Positions 36,501 through 45,055 of a stretch of DNA of 64,000 bases are shown here, piece by piece. The first letter of the stretch is position 1. The number at the start of each line of letters is the position of its first letter. The DNA lies in contig CAKSHC010000006.1 of the NCBI GenBank assembly GCA_934456365.1, forward strand, positions 70,776 through 134,775, given 5' to 3'. Under the pieces are notes generated by a model that was given only the letters and a program-made list of their open reading frames with translations, was not told the DNA's origin and did not search any database. The position numbers and the translations under genes were made by a program. This DNA is from an uncultured Eubacteriales bacterium. Lineage in GTDB: Bacteria; Bacillota; Clostridia; Oscillospirales; UMGS1783.

Positions 36501-38027
36501 ATGGCATCTCAAACGGTTCTGATTTTGGATTTCGGCGGTCAGTATAAAGAGCTGATCGCGCGCCGGGTGCGCGAGTGCAAGGTGTTTTCCCTTGTGCGCG
36601 GCGGCGAAATTTCGGTGGAGGAGATCCGCCGGATCAACCCCATCGGCATCATCCTCACCGGCGGGCCCAACAGCGTGTATCGCCCCGAGTCGCCGCATTG
36701 CGATCCGGCCATCTTCTCGCTCGGCATCCCCGTGCTCGGCATCTGCTACGGCACCCAGCTGCTGGCCTATTCGGTCGGCGGCCTGGTGGAGTCTTTGGGC
36801 GCCGGAGAGTATGGGAAAACGGTGATGACCGTCGACCCCTCCTCGCCGCTTTTCGAAGGCCTCGATCCTGCGCAGATCGGCCTGATGAGCCATACCGACC
36901 AGATCACCCGGCTCCCCGAGGGCTTCCGCTCGGTGGCCTCCACCGCCGTCTGCCCCAACGCCGCCATTGAAAACCGGGAGCGGCGGCTCTATGGCATGCA
37001 GTTCCACCCCGAGGTGGAAAGTACCCCCCAGGGCACCGAAATGATCCGCAATTTCCTCTACCGCGTCTGCGGCGCGGCGGGGGATTATGACCTCAAAAAC
37101 CTCGAACAGGAGCTGATCGGGCAGGTGCGCCGCCAGGTCGGTGACGCGCATATCCTCCTCGGCCTCTCGGGCGGGGTGGATTCCTCGGTCGCCGCGGCCC
37201 TGCTGAGCCGCGCCGTGCCGGGACAGCTGCACTGCATCTTCGTCGACCACGGCCTGATGCGCAAAAACGAGGGCGACGAGGTCGAAGCAGCCTTTGCTGG
37301 GCGGGCGCTCCATTTCATCCGCGTCAACGCCGAGGAGCGCTTTTTGAACGCCCTGCGCGGCGTGACCGATCCCGAGCAGAAGCGCAAGATCATCGGGGCC
37401 GAATTTGTGCGGGTGTTTGAAGAGGAATCGGCCAAGCTGCCCAACGTCCGTTTCCTGGCGCAGGGCACGATTTATCCCGATGTGATCGAGTCCGGCGGCA
37501 GCAAGGCCGCCACCATCAAAAGCCACCACAACGTCGGCGGCCTACCCAAGGACCTGCGGTTCGACGGCGTGGTCGAGCCGCTGCGCAGCCTGTTTAAGGA
37601 CGAGGTGCGCGCCCTCGGACGCCAGCTCGGCCTGCCCCGCGCCTTTGTGGAGCGCCAGCCCTTCCCCGGGCCCGGGCTCGGCGTGCGGGTGCTGGGTGAG
37701 ATCACCCGCGAAAAGCTCGGGATCCTGCGCGAGGCCGACGCCATCTTTCGCGATGAGATCCGCCGCCGCTGCATCAAGGCCGACCAGTATTTCGCCGTGC
37801 TCACAGAATCCCGCACCGTCGGAGTCGTCGGCGATTTCCGCACGTATGACTACACCATCGCCCTGCGCGCCGTGCGCACCTCCGATTTCATGACCTGCGA
37901 GGTCGCCCCCATTTCGCAGAAAACGCTCGGCGTCATTTCCTCCCGCATCGTCAACGAGGTGCAGGGAGCCGGGCGGGTGGTCTACGACATCACCGGCAAA
38001 CCCCCCGCCACCATCGAATGGTGCTGA
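36501..38027 (+). CDS. guaA: GMP synthase (glutamine-hydrolysing)
   Basis: 508 residues from the ATG at 36501; a longer in-frame stretch back to 36261 lies inside purA and is a shadow. Class I amidotransferase domain (FGGQYKELIARRVRE; nucleophile in GICYGTQ), then the ATP-pyrophosphatase domain (LSGGVDSSVAAALL) and the C-terminal dimerisation domain ending PATIEW. It converts XMP to GMP using glutamine. Confidence 0.98.
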   Translation: MASQTVLILDFGGQYKELIARRVRECKVFSLVRGGEISVEEIRRINPIGIILTGGPNSVYRPESPHCDPAIFSLGIPVLGICYGTQLLAYSVGGLVESLGAGEYGKTVMTVDPSSPLFEGLDPAQIGLMSHTDQITRLPEGFRSVASTAVCPNAAIENRERRLYGMQFHPEVESTPQGTEMIRNFLYRVCGAAGDYDLKNLEQELIGQVRRQVGDAHILLGLSGGVDSSVAAALLSRAVPGQLHCIFVDHGLMRKNEGDEVEAAFAGRALHFIRVNAEERFLNALRGVTDPEQKRKIIGAEFVRVFEEESAKLPNVRFLAQGTIYPDVIESGGSKAATIKSHHNVGGLPKDLRFDGVVEPLRSLFKDEVRALGRQLGLPRAFVERQPFPGPGLGVRVLGEITREKLGILREADAIFRDEIRRRCIKADQYFAVLTESRTVGVVGDFRTYDYTIALRAVRTSDFMTCEVAPISQKTLGVISSRIVNEVQGAGRVVYDITGKPPATIEWC

Positions 38028-38072
38028 GGGATTTCATAAATCGAATTTCATCAATATAAGGAGGACAGAACC

Positions 38073-38801
38073 ATGCGTGATTATGCAAAGGAAAAGGAAG
38101 CCCGCGTGGGCTTCATTCGGGAGCTCGTAAAGCAGAGCGGTGCCAAGGGCATCGTCTACGGCAACAGCGGCGGTAAGGATTCGGCTTTGGTCGGGGCGCT
38201 CTGCAAGGCCGCCTGCGACAATACGGTCGGCATCATCATGCCCTGCTCCTCCCGCCGCAACTTCGAGCAGGACGCCAAGGACGGCCGCGAGGTGGCCGAG
38301 CATTTCGGAATCGAAACGAGAACCGTCGATCTGACTCCCGTGCGCGCCGCCGAGCTCGAAGCGCTGAAAAGCGTGACCGAAATGACCGACGCCGCCCGCG
38401 CCAACATCGCACCCCGCCTGCGGATGACCACGCTCTATGCCGTCGCCGCGGCGGAGGGGCGCCTCGTGGCCGGAACGGGCAACCGTTCGGAAGCCTATGT
38501 CGGCTACTTCACCAAATGGGGCGACGGCGCCCACGATTTCAACCCCATCGCCGACCTCACCGTCACCGAGATCTATGAATTTCTTCGCTTCCTCGGCGCA
38601 CCCGCCTGCGTGATCGAAAAGGCGCCTTCCGCCGGGCTTTTTGACGGGCAAACGGATGAAAGCGAGATGGGCCTTGCCTATGCCGACCTCGATGCCTTCC
38701 TCCTGACCGGGAAAACCGATCCCGCCGCCGAGGAAAAGATCCGGAAGATGCACGCGGCAAGCGAGCATAAGCGCGCTCCCATCGCGACCTATCGCGGCTG
38801 A
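38073..38801 (+). CDS. nadE: NAD synthase, ammonia-dependent type
   Basis: 242 residues with the N-type ATP pyrophosphatase fold. The P-loop reads GNSGGKDSALVG, and GTGNRSEAYVGYFTKWGDG is diagnostic for NadE. There is no N-terminal nitrilase domain, so it uses ammonia rather than glutamine directly. AAGGAGG ribosome site; 45 bp after guaA, with a strong terminator just downstream, so it is probably the last gene of the pyrG-to-nadE series. Confidence 0.95.
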   Translation: MRDYAKEKEARVGFIRELVKQSGAKGIVYGNSGGKDSALVGALCKAACDNTVGIIMPCSSRRNFEQDAKDGREVAEHFGIETRTVDLTPVRAAELEALKSVTEMTDAARANIAPRLRMTTLYAVAAAEGRLVAGTGNRSEAYVGYFTKWGDGAHDFNPIADLTVTEIYEFLRFLGAPACVIEKAPSAGLFDGQTDESEMGLAYADLDAFLLTGKTDPAAEEKIRKMHAASEHKRAPIATYRG

Positions 38802-38821
38802 GCGGTTTGAACGAAAAAAGA

Positions 38822-38856
38822 AAGCAGCCCCGGGTTTTCGCCCGGGGCTGCTTTTA
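38822..38856 (+). terminator. Terminator after nadE
   Basis: AAGCAGCCCCGGG, four-base loop and CG, CCCGGGGCTGCTTTT. Confidence 0.9.
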
Positions 38857-38875
38857 TAAATCGATCCTCGTCGAT

Positions 38876-39010
38876 CTACCAGCGCGTCAGATTCTTCTGA
38901 AATTTTGCAGTACAGGCTCGCTTCCATTCTTCGGCGGTGATCCCGCCGCCGAGCAAAACGTCGTTGCAACACATCAAAACATCCGCCGGCTCATCCACGA
39001 GGGGATTCAT
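38876..39010 (-). pseudogene. Remnant of an ABC sugar-binding lipoprotein C-terminus
   Basis: On the minus strand an open frame of 44 codons from an internal ATG (about 50 from the preceding stop) reads GYKRMNPLVDEPADVL, then DVLLGGGITAEEW and ends QKNLTRW. It has the look of the C-terminal tail of an extracellular solute-binding protein for sugars. No ribosome site or upstream remainder is present, and a stop lies just before GYKR. I take it as a gene fragment left by deletion. The assignment is from pattern memory only. Confidence 0.45.
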
Positions 39011-39045
39011 TCTTTTGTAGCCTATGAAAGGCGCTCAGGCAAAAG

Positions 39046-39870
39046 TCACAGGGTGCCCAGTTTTTTCCCGTCTTCGGTTTTCCAGTCGCTTTTTCCGTTG
39101 GAGGAGCGGCCGAGCAAAACCGAGGAAGCCGCCGAAGGCGCGGGAAATTCGTGGTTTTTCGTGAAAAGGCGGTTTTGAATGGTGCCGTCTTCCTCGAGCT
39201 TCTGGCGCAGCTCGTAATAGCTTCGGGCGCGCGGCAGGAAGGAATCCGCCAGGTGATCCGATACCCGCGACCCGGCCAGAACCGTCAGCCCGCCCGGGCT
39301 GAGAAAGCCGCGGCCCTCGGCGCTTTTGGAACGGCAGAAGAGCAGCTGAGTCGTTTCCCCGGGTGCGGGCGGCGGCGTGAGAAAGGAATAGCCCATCGCT
39401 TCCAGCAGATCGAGAAGATTCTGAAGAAATTCCTCCATCTCGGCCGCCTTGGATTCCTTGATCACGGTTCTTTTGTAAGTGTTTTTGGTCAAAAGGCAAA
39501 CGCCGCAGGCCTGCGCCAGCGAAAAGAGCCGGTTTTCCAGATAGCGCACGGTGGTCTTATCCAAATCCCGCCCCAGAAAGGCCAGAGCCGTGCTCCAGTA
39601 GAAGGGCTCCTTTCCCTGCCGGTAGTCGCTGATGTGGCGACTGAGCCGTTCGTACACGTTTTCGGCCTCGCCGATGTAGATCGCTTCCCGCCCGTCCGGC
39701 TGCTGGCTGAGAAGGAAATAAACGCCCGCCCCCGTCAGATCGTCGCGGCGGCGCAGCTCGGTGCGCGGAATCTTGAAGCCCTTTCCGCTCCAGTTGGAAA
39801 GTTCGGCAGTCACCAGCCCCTGCGCCGTTCCGTCCACCCAGAAAAGCTCGATCGTTTTTCCGAACGCCAA
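39046..39870 (-). CDS. GIY-YIG nuclease-like protein with C-terminal DUF4357
   Basis: 274 residues. The GIY-YIG domain has GVYFLL (about 49-54), YIGEAENVYERLSRH (about 65-79, with the catalytic-type Arg75) and a downstream Glu in YLENRLF. The C-terminal DUF4357 region (about 205-262) includes VLAGSRVS, SYYELRQKLEEDGTI and ASSVLLGRSSNGK. The domain pair is known in many bacteria, often near restriction or mobile genes, without a firm function. Here it stands 4 bp downstream of the PLP lyase gene on the same strand, next to no restriction system. Confidence 0.85.
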   Translation of the reverse strand: MAFGKTIELFWVDGTAQGLVTAELSNWSGKGFKIPRTELRRRDDLTGAGVYFLLSQQPDGREAIYIGEAENVYERLSRHISDYRQGKEPFYWSTALAFLGRDLDKTTVRYLENRLFSLAQACGVCLLTKNTYKRTVIKESKAAEMEEFLQNLLDLLEAMGYSFLTPPPAPGETTQLLFCRSKSAEGRGFLSPGGLTVLAGSRVSDHLADSFLPRARSYYELRQKLEEDGTIQNRLFTKNHEFPAPSAASSVLLGRSSNGKSDWKTEDGKKLGTL

Positions 39871-39874
39871 GGCC

Positions 39875-41113
39875 TCATTCCTCCTTTTCGCCCAACAGGG
39901 CGGAAAGCGCGCTGAGAATGCCGTAGCGCCCCGCCTCCAGCGTCAGCCCGCCCTGCAGATACAGCATGTAGGGAGGGCGAATGGGGGCGTCGGCCGAAAG
40001 CTCGATCGAAGCGCCCTGCACAAAAGCTCCCGCCGCCATAATCACGGGATCCTCGTAGCCCGGCATGTCGCAGGGCTCGGGGCGGGCAAACGCGTCCACC
40101 GGGCTTCCCGCCTGAAGCCCCTCGCAGAAGCGGGTCAGCTTTTCGGGATCGCCGAAGGCAATGGACTGCACAATATCCTGCCGGTCGTCCTCCGGCCCGG
40201 GCAGCACCTCAAAGCCGCCCTCGCGCAAAACCCAGGCCGCAAAGGCCGCCGTTTTCAAAGCCTGCGACACCGTGTGGGGCGCGAGGAAAAAGCCCTGCAG
40301 CAGGGTGCGCGTCAGCCCCAGGCTCGGGCCGACCTCCGCCCCGCAGCCCGGCACCGTCAGCCGGCAGGCCGCCTTGTCCACACAGGCCTTCGTCCCGGCA
40401 ATGTAGCCGCCCGTCGGAGCCAGCCCGCCGCCGGGGTTTTTGATGAAGGACCCCACCAGCAGATCGGCGCGCGGCTCGTGGGTGTCCACAAATTCGCCGT
40501 AGCAGTTGTCGACCATCAGCAAGGTGGAAGGGCTCTTTTCCTTGATAAAGGAATAAAGCTCGTCCAGCTCGTTTGCCGAAAGCGGCAGGCGGGTGCTGTA
40601 GCCCCGCGAGCGCTGGGCGCAGATCAGCTTAGGCGCGCGCCGAAGCGCCTCCTCGAGCGCGGGATAATCGATCTTCCCGTCCTTGAGCTCGATCTGGGAG
40701 TAGCGCACCCCGAATTCGCGCAAGGAGCCCTGCCCCTCGCCCGAAAGCCCGATCACCTCTTCCAGCGTGTCATAAGGCCCGCCCGTCACATAGATCATCT
40801 CGTCGCCGGGGCGCAGCACCCCAAACAAAGCCACCGTCAAAGCATGGGTGCCCGAAACAAACTGAATGCGCGCCACCGCCGCCTCGCAGCCAAACGCCTC
40901 GGCCACAATGGCGTCAAACGCGTCGCGCCCGGCGTCGCCGTAGCCGTAGCCCGTGGTGCCTCCGAAATAAGCGTCGCTCACCCGGTGCCGGCGAAAGGCC
41001 TCCATCACCCGGTTCTGATTGATTTGCGCCTTGCGGTCGATGCGCGCGTAGGTGTCACGCAAAGCGGCGTCGGCCCGGTCGGAAAGATCAAGAATTTTCT
41101 GAGAAAAGCTCAT
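39875..41113 (-). CDS. Methionine gamma-lyase / 'aluminium resistance' family PLP enzyme
   Basis: 412 residues from the ATG at 41113; a frame extending to 41419 overlaps the GNAT gene. It is a Cys/Met-metabolism PLP fold. Substrate-loop and cofactor motifs visible: FGGTTGYGYGD, FVSGTHAL, LMVDNCYGEF and GSFIKNPGGG with the PLP lysine. The family (YnbB-like) is widely annotated as aluminium-resistance or methionine gamma-lyase-like without a settled reaction. It overlaps the GNAT gene by 26 bp, which suggests translational coupling. Confidence 0.88.
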   Translation of the reverse strand: MSFSQKILDLSDRADAALRDTYARIDRKAQINQNRVMEAFRRHRVSDAYFGGTTGYGYGDAGRDAFDAIVAEAFGCEAAVARIQFVSGTHALTVALFGVLRPGDEMIYVTGGPYDTLEEVIGLSGEGQGSLREFGVRYSQIELKDGKIDYPALEEALRRAPKLICAQRSRGYSTRLPLSANELDELYSFIKEKSPSTLLMVDNCYGEFVDTHEPRADLLVGSFIKNPGGGLAPTGGYIAGTKACVDKAACRLTVPGCGAEVGPSLGLTRTLLQGFFLAPHTVSQALKTAAFAAWVLREGGFEVLPGPEDDRQDIVQSIAFGDPEKLTRFCEGLQAGSPVDAFARPEPCDMPGYEDPVIMAAGAFVQGASIELSADAPIRPPYMLYLQGGLTLEAGRYGILSALSALLGEKEE

Positions 41114-41813
41114 GTTGCTGCACTTCCGTTTTTTGAAAAATTTCCCCGCCAAGGGCGAGGTAGTAGGTTTTTTGTTCCTCTTCGCAGTCCAAAACCGGCT
41201 GCCGCCCGGCGCGAAGCGCTTCGTTGACCAGCGCCGCCACCAGCGCCCGCCCGAGCCCCTTGCCGCGCGCGGCGGGCGATACCGCCAGCGAATCCAGCTT
41301 GTCCACCCCGTCCACCGAGCAGAGACGGGCCATCGTGCCCTGCACGCCCCGCCCGCCCCAAAGAACCTTCCCGCCCAGATAAAAGCGGGAAAGGATCTGA
41401 TTCTGCCGGAAATCCGCAAAGGAGGGCAGCCCCGGGAAAACCGAGCTCAAAAGCCCGTAAACCTGCGGCAGCTCCCGCTCTCCCGCCTCCCTTCCCTTCG
41501 GATGGGGGAGCGGGCGCGAAAAACGAATGCGGTAGATCGGGCGCGCCCGGTAGCCCGAAAGGGGAGAGGAAAGCCCGAAGATCCGCTTGGGCGAAAGCCA
41601 GCGGGCCAGCTCGGCCCACTCTTCATCCGCTGCCTGTCGGGAAAGATAGAGCGTGTCCCCCGCCAAAACGCCCGCCCCCGTGTCGGAGGCGTAGACGTCG
41701 AAAAAGGGCGTTTCCTGCGAAAAGGCGCGCAGAAGCGCCAGCGGCTCGGTCTGGCTGAAGGGATCCGACTCGAAAAAAGGCAGCGCCTGCGCGCCCGGCA
41801 CCCGGGCGATCAC
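41088..41813 (-). CDS. GNAT family N-acetyltransferase
   Basis: 241 residues. The GNAT core is C-terminal (about 160-235) with LDSLAVSPAARGKGLGRALV as acetyl-CoA-binding motif A. The N-terminal 110 residues look like a second degenerate GNAT-like half, which gives the length above 150-180. It overlaps murD by 4 bp upstream and the PLP enzyme by 26 bp downstream, so the three are one transcript. Substrate unknown. Confidence 0.82.
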   Translation of the reverse strand: MIARVPGAQALPFFESDPFSQTEPLALLRAFSQETPFFDVYASDTGAGVLAGDTLYLSRQAADEEWAELARWLSPKRIFGLSSPLSGYRARPIYRIRFSRPLPHPKGREAGERELPQVYGLLSSVFPGLPSFADFRQNQILSRFYLGGKVLWGGRGVQGTMARLCSVDGVDKLDSLAVSPAARGKGLGRALVAALVNEALRAGRQPVLDCEEEQKTYYLALGGEIFQKTEVQQHELFSENS

Positions 41814-43189
41814 AGCGCGTTGACCAGATCCTTGAAGTGGCGGCCCCGCTCCATGAAGTTGCGGTAAAGATCAAAGGAGGCCGAGGCCGGGCTGAGCAGC
41901 ACCACATCCCCCCGCGCTGCCTGCTCGCGGGCGGCCTTCACCGCCTCCTCCATGGAGGAAACCTCGGTGATGGAAAGAGCGGGCGAGTAGTGCCGCGAGG
42001 CCAGAACCGCCCGGCGGATCTTCTCCGAGGTCGCCCCCAGCAGAATCAGCGCCTTGACCCGCTGCGCCACCAGATCGCCGAATTCGGAGTAGTCCAGGTG
42101 CTTGTCGTAGCCCCCCGCGATCAGCACGATCGGCTCGGAAAAGCTGCAGAGCCCCGCCTGCGCCCGGGTGGGGGAGGAGGCGATGCTGTCGTTGTAGTAG
42201 GCCACCCCGTCCAGATCGCGCACCCATTCGATCCGGTGCTCCACCCCGCCGAATTCCCGTGCCACCGCGCGGATCTGCTCGGGATCCACATAGTCCATCA
42301 CGGCGGCCACCGCCGCCATGTAGTTTTCCACATTGTGCCGCCCCGGCAGGCGGATCTCGTCGATCGACAAAACCTCCCGCTCGCCCGATTCGTCGGCGTA
42401 AACGATCCGGTCGCCCCGGCAGTACACTCCGTCGCCGCAGCGGTTCCACCCGAAGGCCACCCGATGCGAGGGCGCGTCGGCCGTCAGCGAGGCCGTGGCC
42501 GCGTTGCCGGCATTGTAGACCAACCGGTCGTTGGGAGTCTGCCAGCGGAAAATATTGGCCTTGGCCTGGATGTATTCTTCAAAATCCTTGTGGTAATCGA
42601 GGTGGTTGGGCGAAAGGTTGGTGATCACCGCCACATCCGGCGAGCGGCGCATGTCCTGCAGCTGAAAGCTGCTGAGCTCCACCACCGCCATATCGGAGGG
42701 CATGATGTCGTCTAAAATCGGCAGAAGCGGCGTGCCGATGTTGCCGCCCTTGTGGCAGGTAAAGCCCTGCCGGGCCAGCATTTCGCAGATCAGGGTGGTG
42801 GTCGTGGTCTTTCCGTCCGAGCCGGTCACCCCGAAGATCGGGCAGGGGCAAAGCTCGAAGAAAAGCTCCATCTCGCTGGTCACCTCCGCGCCCCGCGCCC
42901 GCGCGGCCTCCAGCGCCGGATGATCGAAGCGCAGCCCCGGCGTGCGCAGAACCATATCCTCGTCCAGCTCGTCCAGATACCCGTCGCCCAGCCGGAGCTC
43001 CACTCCCTGCGCGCGGAACTGATCCAAAACAGCATCATCCGCCGGGTGGAGGCTGCGGTCGCGGGCCGTCACCTTCGCTCCCAAAGAGGCCAGCTGACGG
43101 ATCACCGGCGTGTTTGATACGCCGATGCCGATCACGGCGACCCGCCGCCCATCCACGCGCTCCCGTAATTTTTCCAAAGCAACAGACAT
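41810..43189 (-). CDS. murD: UDP-N-acetylmuramoylalanine--D-glutamate ligase
   Basis: 459 residues from the ATG at 43189 (AGGAGG eight bases upstream); the frame to 43231 has no better site. Rossmann-like N-terminus (VAVIGIGVSNTPVIRQL), Mur ligase ATP loop GVTGSDGKTTTTTLI, and the central ELSSFQL and NLSPNHLDYH. It adds D-glutamate to UDP-MurNAc-L-alanine in peptidoglycan synthesis. It is away from the usual dcw cluster, in an operon with a GNAT and a PLP lyase gene. Confidence 0.96.
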   Translation of the reverse strand: MSVALEKLRERVDGRRVAVIGIGVSNTPVIRQLASLGAKVTARDRSLHPADDAVLDQFRAQGVELRLGDGYLDELDEDMVLRTPGLRFDHPALEAARARGAEVTSEMELFFELCPCPIFGVTGSDGKTTTTTLICEMLARQGFTCHKGGNIGTPLLPILDDIMPSDMAVVELSSFQLQDMRRSPDVAVITNLSPNHLDYHKDFEEYIQAKANIFRWQTPNDRLVYNAGNAATASLTADAPSHRVAFGWNRCGDGVYCRGDRIVYADESGEREVLSIDEIRLPGRHNVENYMAAVAAVMDYVDPEQIRAVAREFGGVEHRIEWVRDLDGVAYYNDSIASSPTRAQAGLCSFSEPIVLIAGGYDKHLDYSEFGDLVAQRVKALILLGATSEKIRRAVLASRHYSPALSITEVSSMEEAVKAAREQAARGDVVLLSPASASFDLYRNFMERGRHFKDLVNAL

Positions 43190-43282
43190 CGAGATTCCTC
43201 CTGTTCGGCCAGTCAGACTACGCCTATTCATCCGCTATTATACCGCAAATGCACCCCTTTTTCAATCGCCAAAAAACTTTTC

Positions 43283-43311
43283 TTGAAAAGAGCCCCGTTT
43301 TGCGCTACAAT
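43283..43311 (+). promoter_or_regulatory. Promoter of rnpB
   Basis: TTGAAA, 17 bp, TACAAT, seven bases before the RNA 5' end. Confidence 0.75.
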
Positions 43312-43317
43312 ATCCAT

Positions 43318-43657
43318 GACGCAGACCGGACAGCCGCGGCCCGCACCTCCGAAAGGAAGCGGGCTGAGGAAAGTCCGGGCTTCACAGGGCAAGGATAACG
43401 GATAACGTCCGCCGAGGGTAACCTTAGGGAAAGTGCAACAGAAAACAAACCGCCTCCCTCGGGAGGTAAGGATGAAACGGCAGGGTAAGAGCCTACCGAT
43501 GCCCCGGAGACGGGGCAGTCTTGTAAACCCTATCCGAAGCAACACCGTAAGGAGCAATGGCTGGCCCGGCCGCTCCGTGGGTGGCTCGAGGCGCGCAGCA
43601 ATGCGCGTCCCAGATAGATGGCTGTCGATTACAGAACCCGGCTTACAGGTCTGCGTC
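43318..43657 (+). ncRNA. rnpB: RNase P RNA
   Basis: About 340 nt. The conserved core GAGGAAAGTCCGGGC is at about 43365, ACAGAAA near 43438, and the 3' core AGATGGCTGTC with ACAGAACCCGGCTTACAG at about 43613-43647. The end helix P1 is GACGCAGACC (43318-43327) with GGTCTGCGTC (43648-43657), followed by a T-run that serves as terminator. It processes tRNA 5' ends. The overall look is the ancestral (type A) class, with no sign of type B peculiarities, though this needs a covariance model. Confidence 0.95.
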
Positions 43658-43683
43658 ATTTTTTTGAATTCAGGAGGTTCTTC

Positions 43684-44604
43684 ATGAAAAAGAGAATCTT
43701 GGCCGCCGCGGCTCTTCTCGCGCTTTTGTGCGCCCTTGCCGGCTGCGCTTCGCCCGAGGAGCAGAAGCCGCAGTCGATCTATCCTGCGATCGAGTGGCAA
43801 ACCTACGGCAGCCTTTCGCTGCCCGCCAGCCTGCCCCTGCCTTCCTTCTCCCCGGCCGGGGAAACGGACGGCGTCTTCCGCTACAGCCCGGTCAGCGAAG
43901 ACGATCTGCAAGCCTATCTGGATCAGGTCCGCCAGGCCGGCTACCAGGCCTACAACGCCGGCCGCGACTTCGTCATCGCCGGCGAGCATCTGGGCGCCGT
44001 GGTGAGCCTGGAGGGCTCGACCTGCACCATCGCCTTCCATCCCCGCCGCTCCTCAGCCGGCAGCGGCTATCTTTCCCAGTCCGACGCCATCGGGAAGCTC
44101 AACCTCGCGGGCGCCTTCGTTTTGATCGACCGCACCACCGACGAGCTCTATTCCCAAACCGGCATGCAGCTCTTCTGGGGCTGCTCCCAGCCGCAGAGCG
44201 CCGCCGATCCCGTGCTGGATTATTATTACCTCATCGGCCCCGAAGGCTCGCTCTTTTTGCCGCATAATCCCGACGAGGCCCGCATGATCTGCCGCGATTA
44301 CGACCGCGACGGCACCACCGAGCTGCTCTGCGTGGCCTACGGAACAGGAGAAACTACCTCCTTCTTCCTCACGGCCTACGCCCTCGAAAACGGGAAGCCC
44401 GTGCAGAAGCTGTCCGATCATTATTATCCCGCGCCCGCCCTCATCCGCTCCTTCGAAACGGATGAAAACGGCGCCCTGATCGCCAATGTCCTCCTGCTCA
44501 ACGATACCTCGCGCACCGAGGCGCGCTTCGAATGCCGGCTGGTCAACGACCACTTCCTCTTCTACGAAGGGGACACCCTGATGATGACGCCGCGCATCTA
44601 TTAA
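43684..44604 (+). CDS. Hypothetical lipoprotein
   Basis: 306 residues from the ATG at 43684 (AGGAGG upstream). Lipobox LAGC at about residue 21, then a mostly beta-rich extracellular part. A segment DYDRDGTTELLCVAYG resembles a calcium-binding-like or FG-GAP-type loop. I recognise no named family. It sits directly after rnpB with only 26 bp between. The signal peptide (LLALLCALAGC) resembles that of the lipoprotein at 58067. Confidence 0.8.
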   Translation: MKKRILAAAALLALLCALAGCASPEEQKPQSIYPAIEWQTYGSLSLPASLPLPSFSPAGETDGVFRYSPVSEDDLQAYLDQVRQAGYQAYNAGRDFVIAGEHLGAVVSLEGSTCTIAFHPRRSSAGSGYLSQSDAIGKLNLAGAFVLIDRTTDELYSQTGMQLFWGCSQPQSAADPVLDYYYLIGPEGSLFLPHNPDEARMICRDYDRDGTTELLCVAYGTGETTSFFLTAYALENGKPVQKLSDHYYPAPALIRSFETDENGALIANVLLLNDTSRTEARFECRLVNDHFLFYEGDTLMMTPRIY

Positions 44605-44613
44605 AAAAGGAAA

Positions 44614-44645
44614 AGGGGATAGGCAAGCGCCTATCCCCTGATCTT
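44614..44645. terminator. Bidirectional terminator between the lipoprotein gene and spoIIID
   Basis: AGGGGATAGGC, AAGC, GCCTATCCCCT, flanked by A-rich and T-rich sequence. Confidence 0.8.
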
Positions 44646-44903
44646 TTGCGCCTGCGCAAGAAGCGTGTACTTGCGGTGCGTCGCCTCGCCGCCCCGCAGG
44701 TGCCGCTCGGCCTTGTTGGTTTCCAGAATGCGCTTGACCTCTTCCGATAAGGCCGCGTTGAGCTGCGGAAGGCGTTCGGTGATGTCTTTGTGTATGGTCG
44801 ATTTGCTGACGGCAAAATGCCGGGCCGCGCCCCGGACCGTTTCCCCTTTTTCCGCTATGTATGCCGCCTCTTCGAGCACGCGCGCTTCGATGTCGTCCCT
44901 CAT
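44631..44903 (-). CDS. spoIIID: Stage III sporulation regulator SpoIIID
   Basis: 90 residues, matching B. subtilis SpoIIID in length (93) and sequence pattern: ARVLEEAAYIAEKGETVR, then the helix-turn-helix AARHFAVSKSTIHKDI and the basic C-terminal helix HLRGGEATHRKY. SpoIIID is the mother-cell transcription factor active after sigma-E. Its presence is the best evidence here that the host belongs to an endospore-forming lineage. It is not next to its usual neighbours (mreB, spoIIQ). Confidence 0.93.
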   Translation of the reverse strand: MRDDIEARVLEEAAYIAEKGETVRGAARHFAVSKSTIHKDITERLPQLNAALSEEVKRILETNKAERHLRGGEATHRKYTLLAQAQKIRG

Positions 44904-45055
44904 GTCTTCACCTGCCTGTCGTGATGGTATAACCTATGCGCCACCCCGCCGCTTTAACACGCGATCGGCGGAAATTGAAATTTTTTCGTCTTTTTCCTTT
45001 TCTTTTTCCCTCAAATGCGGTATGATAGAAAGAACAAAAGAAAGGTCTTGAACCA

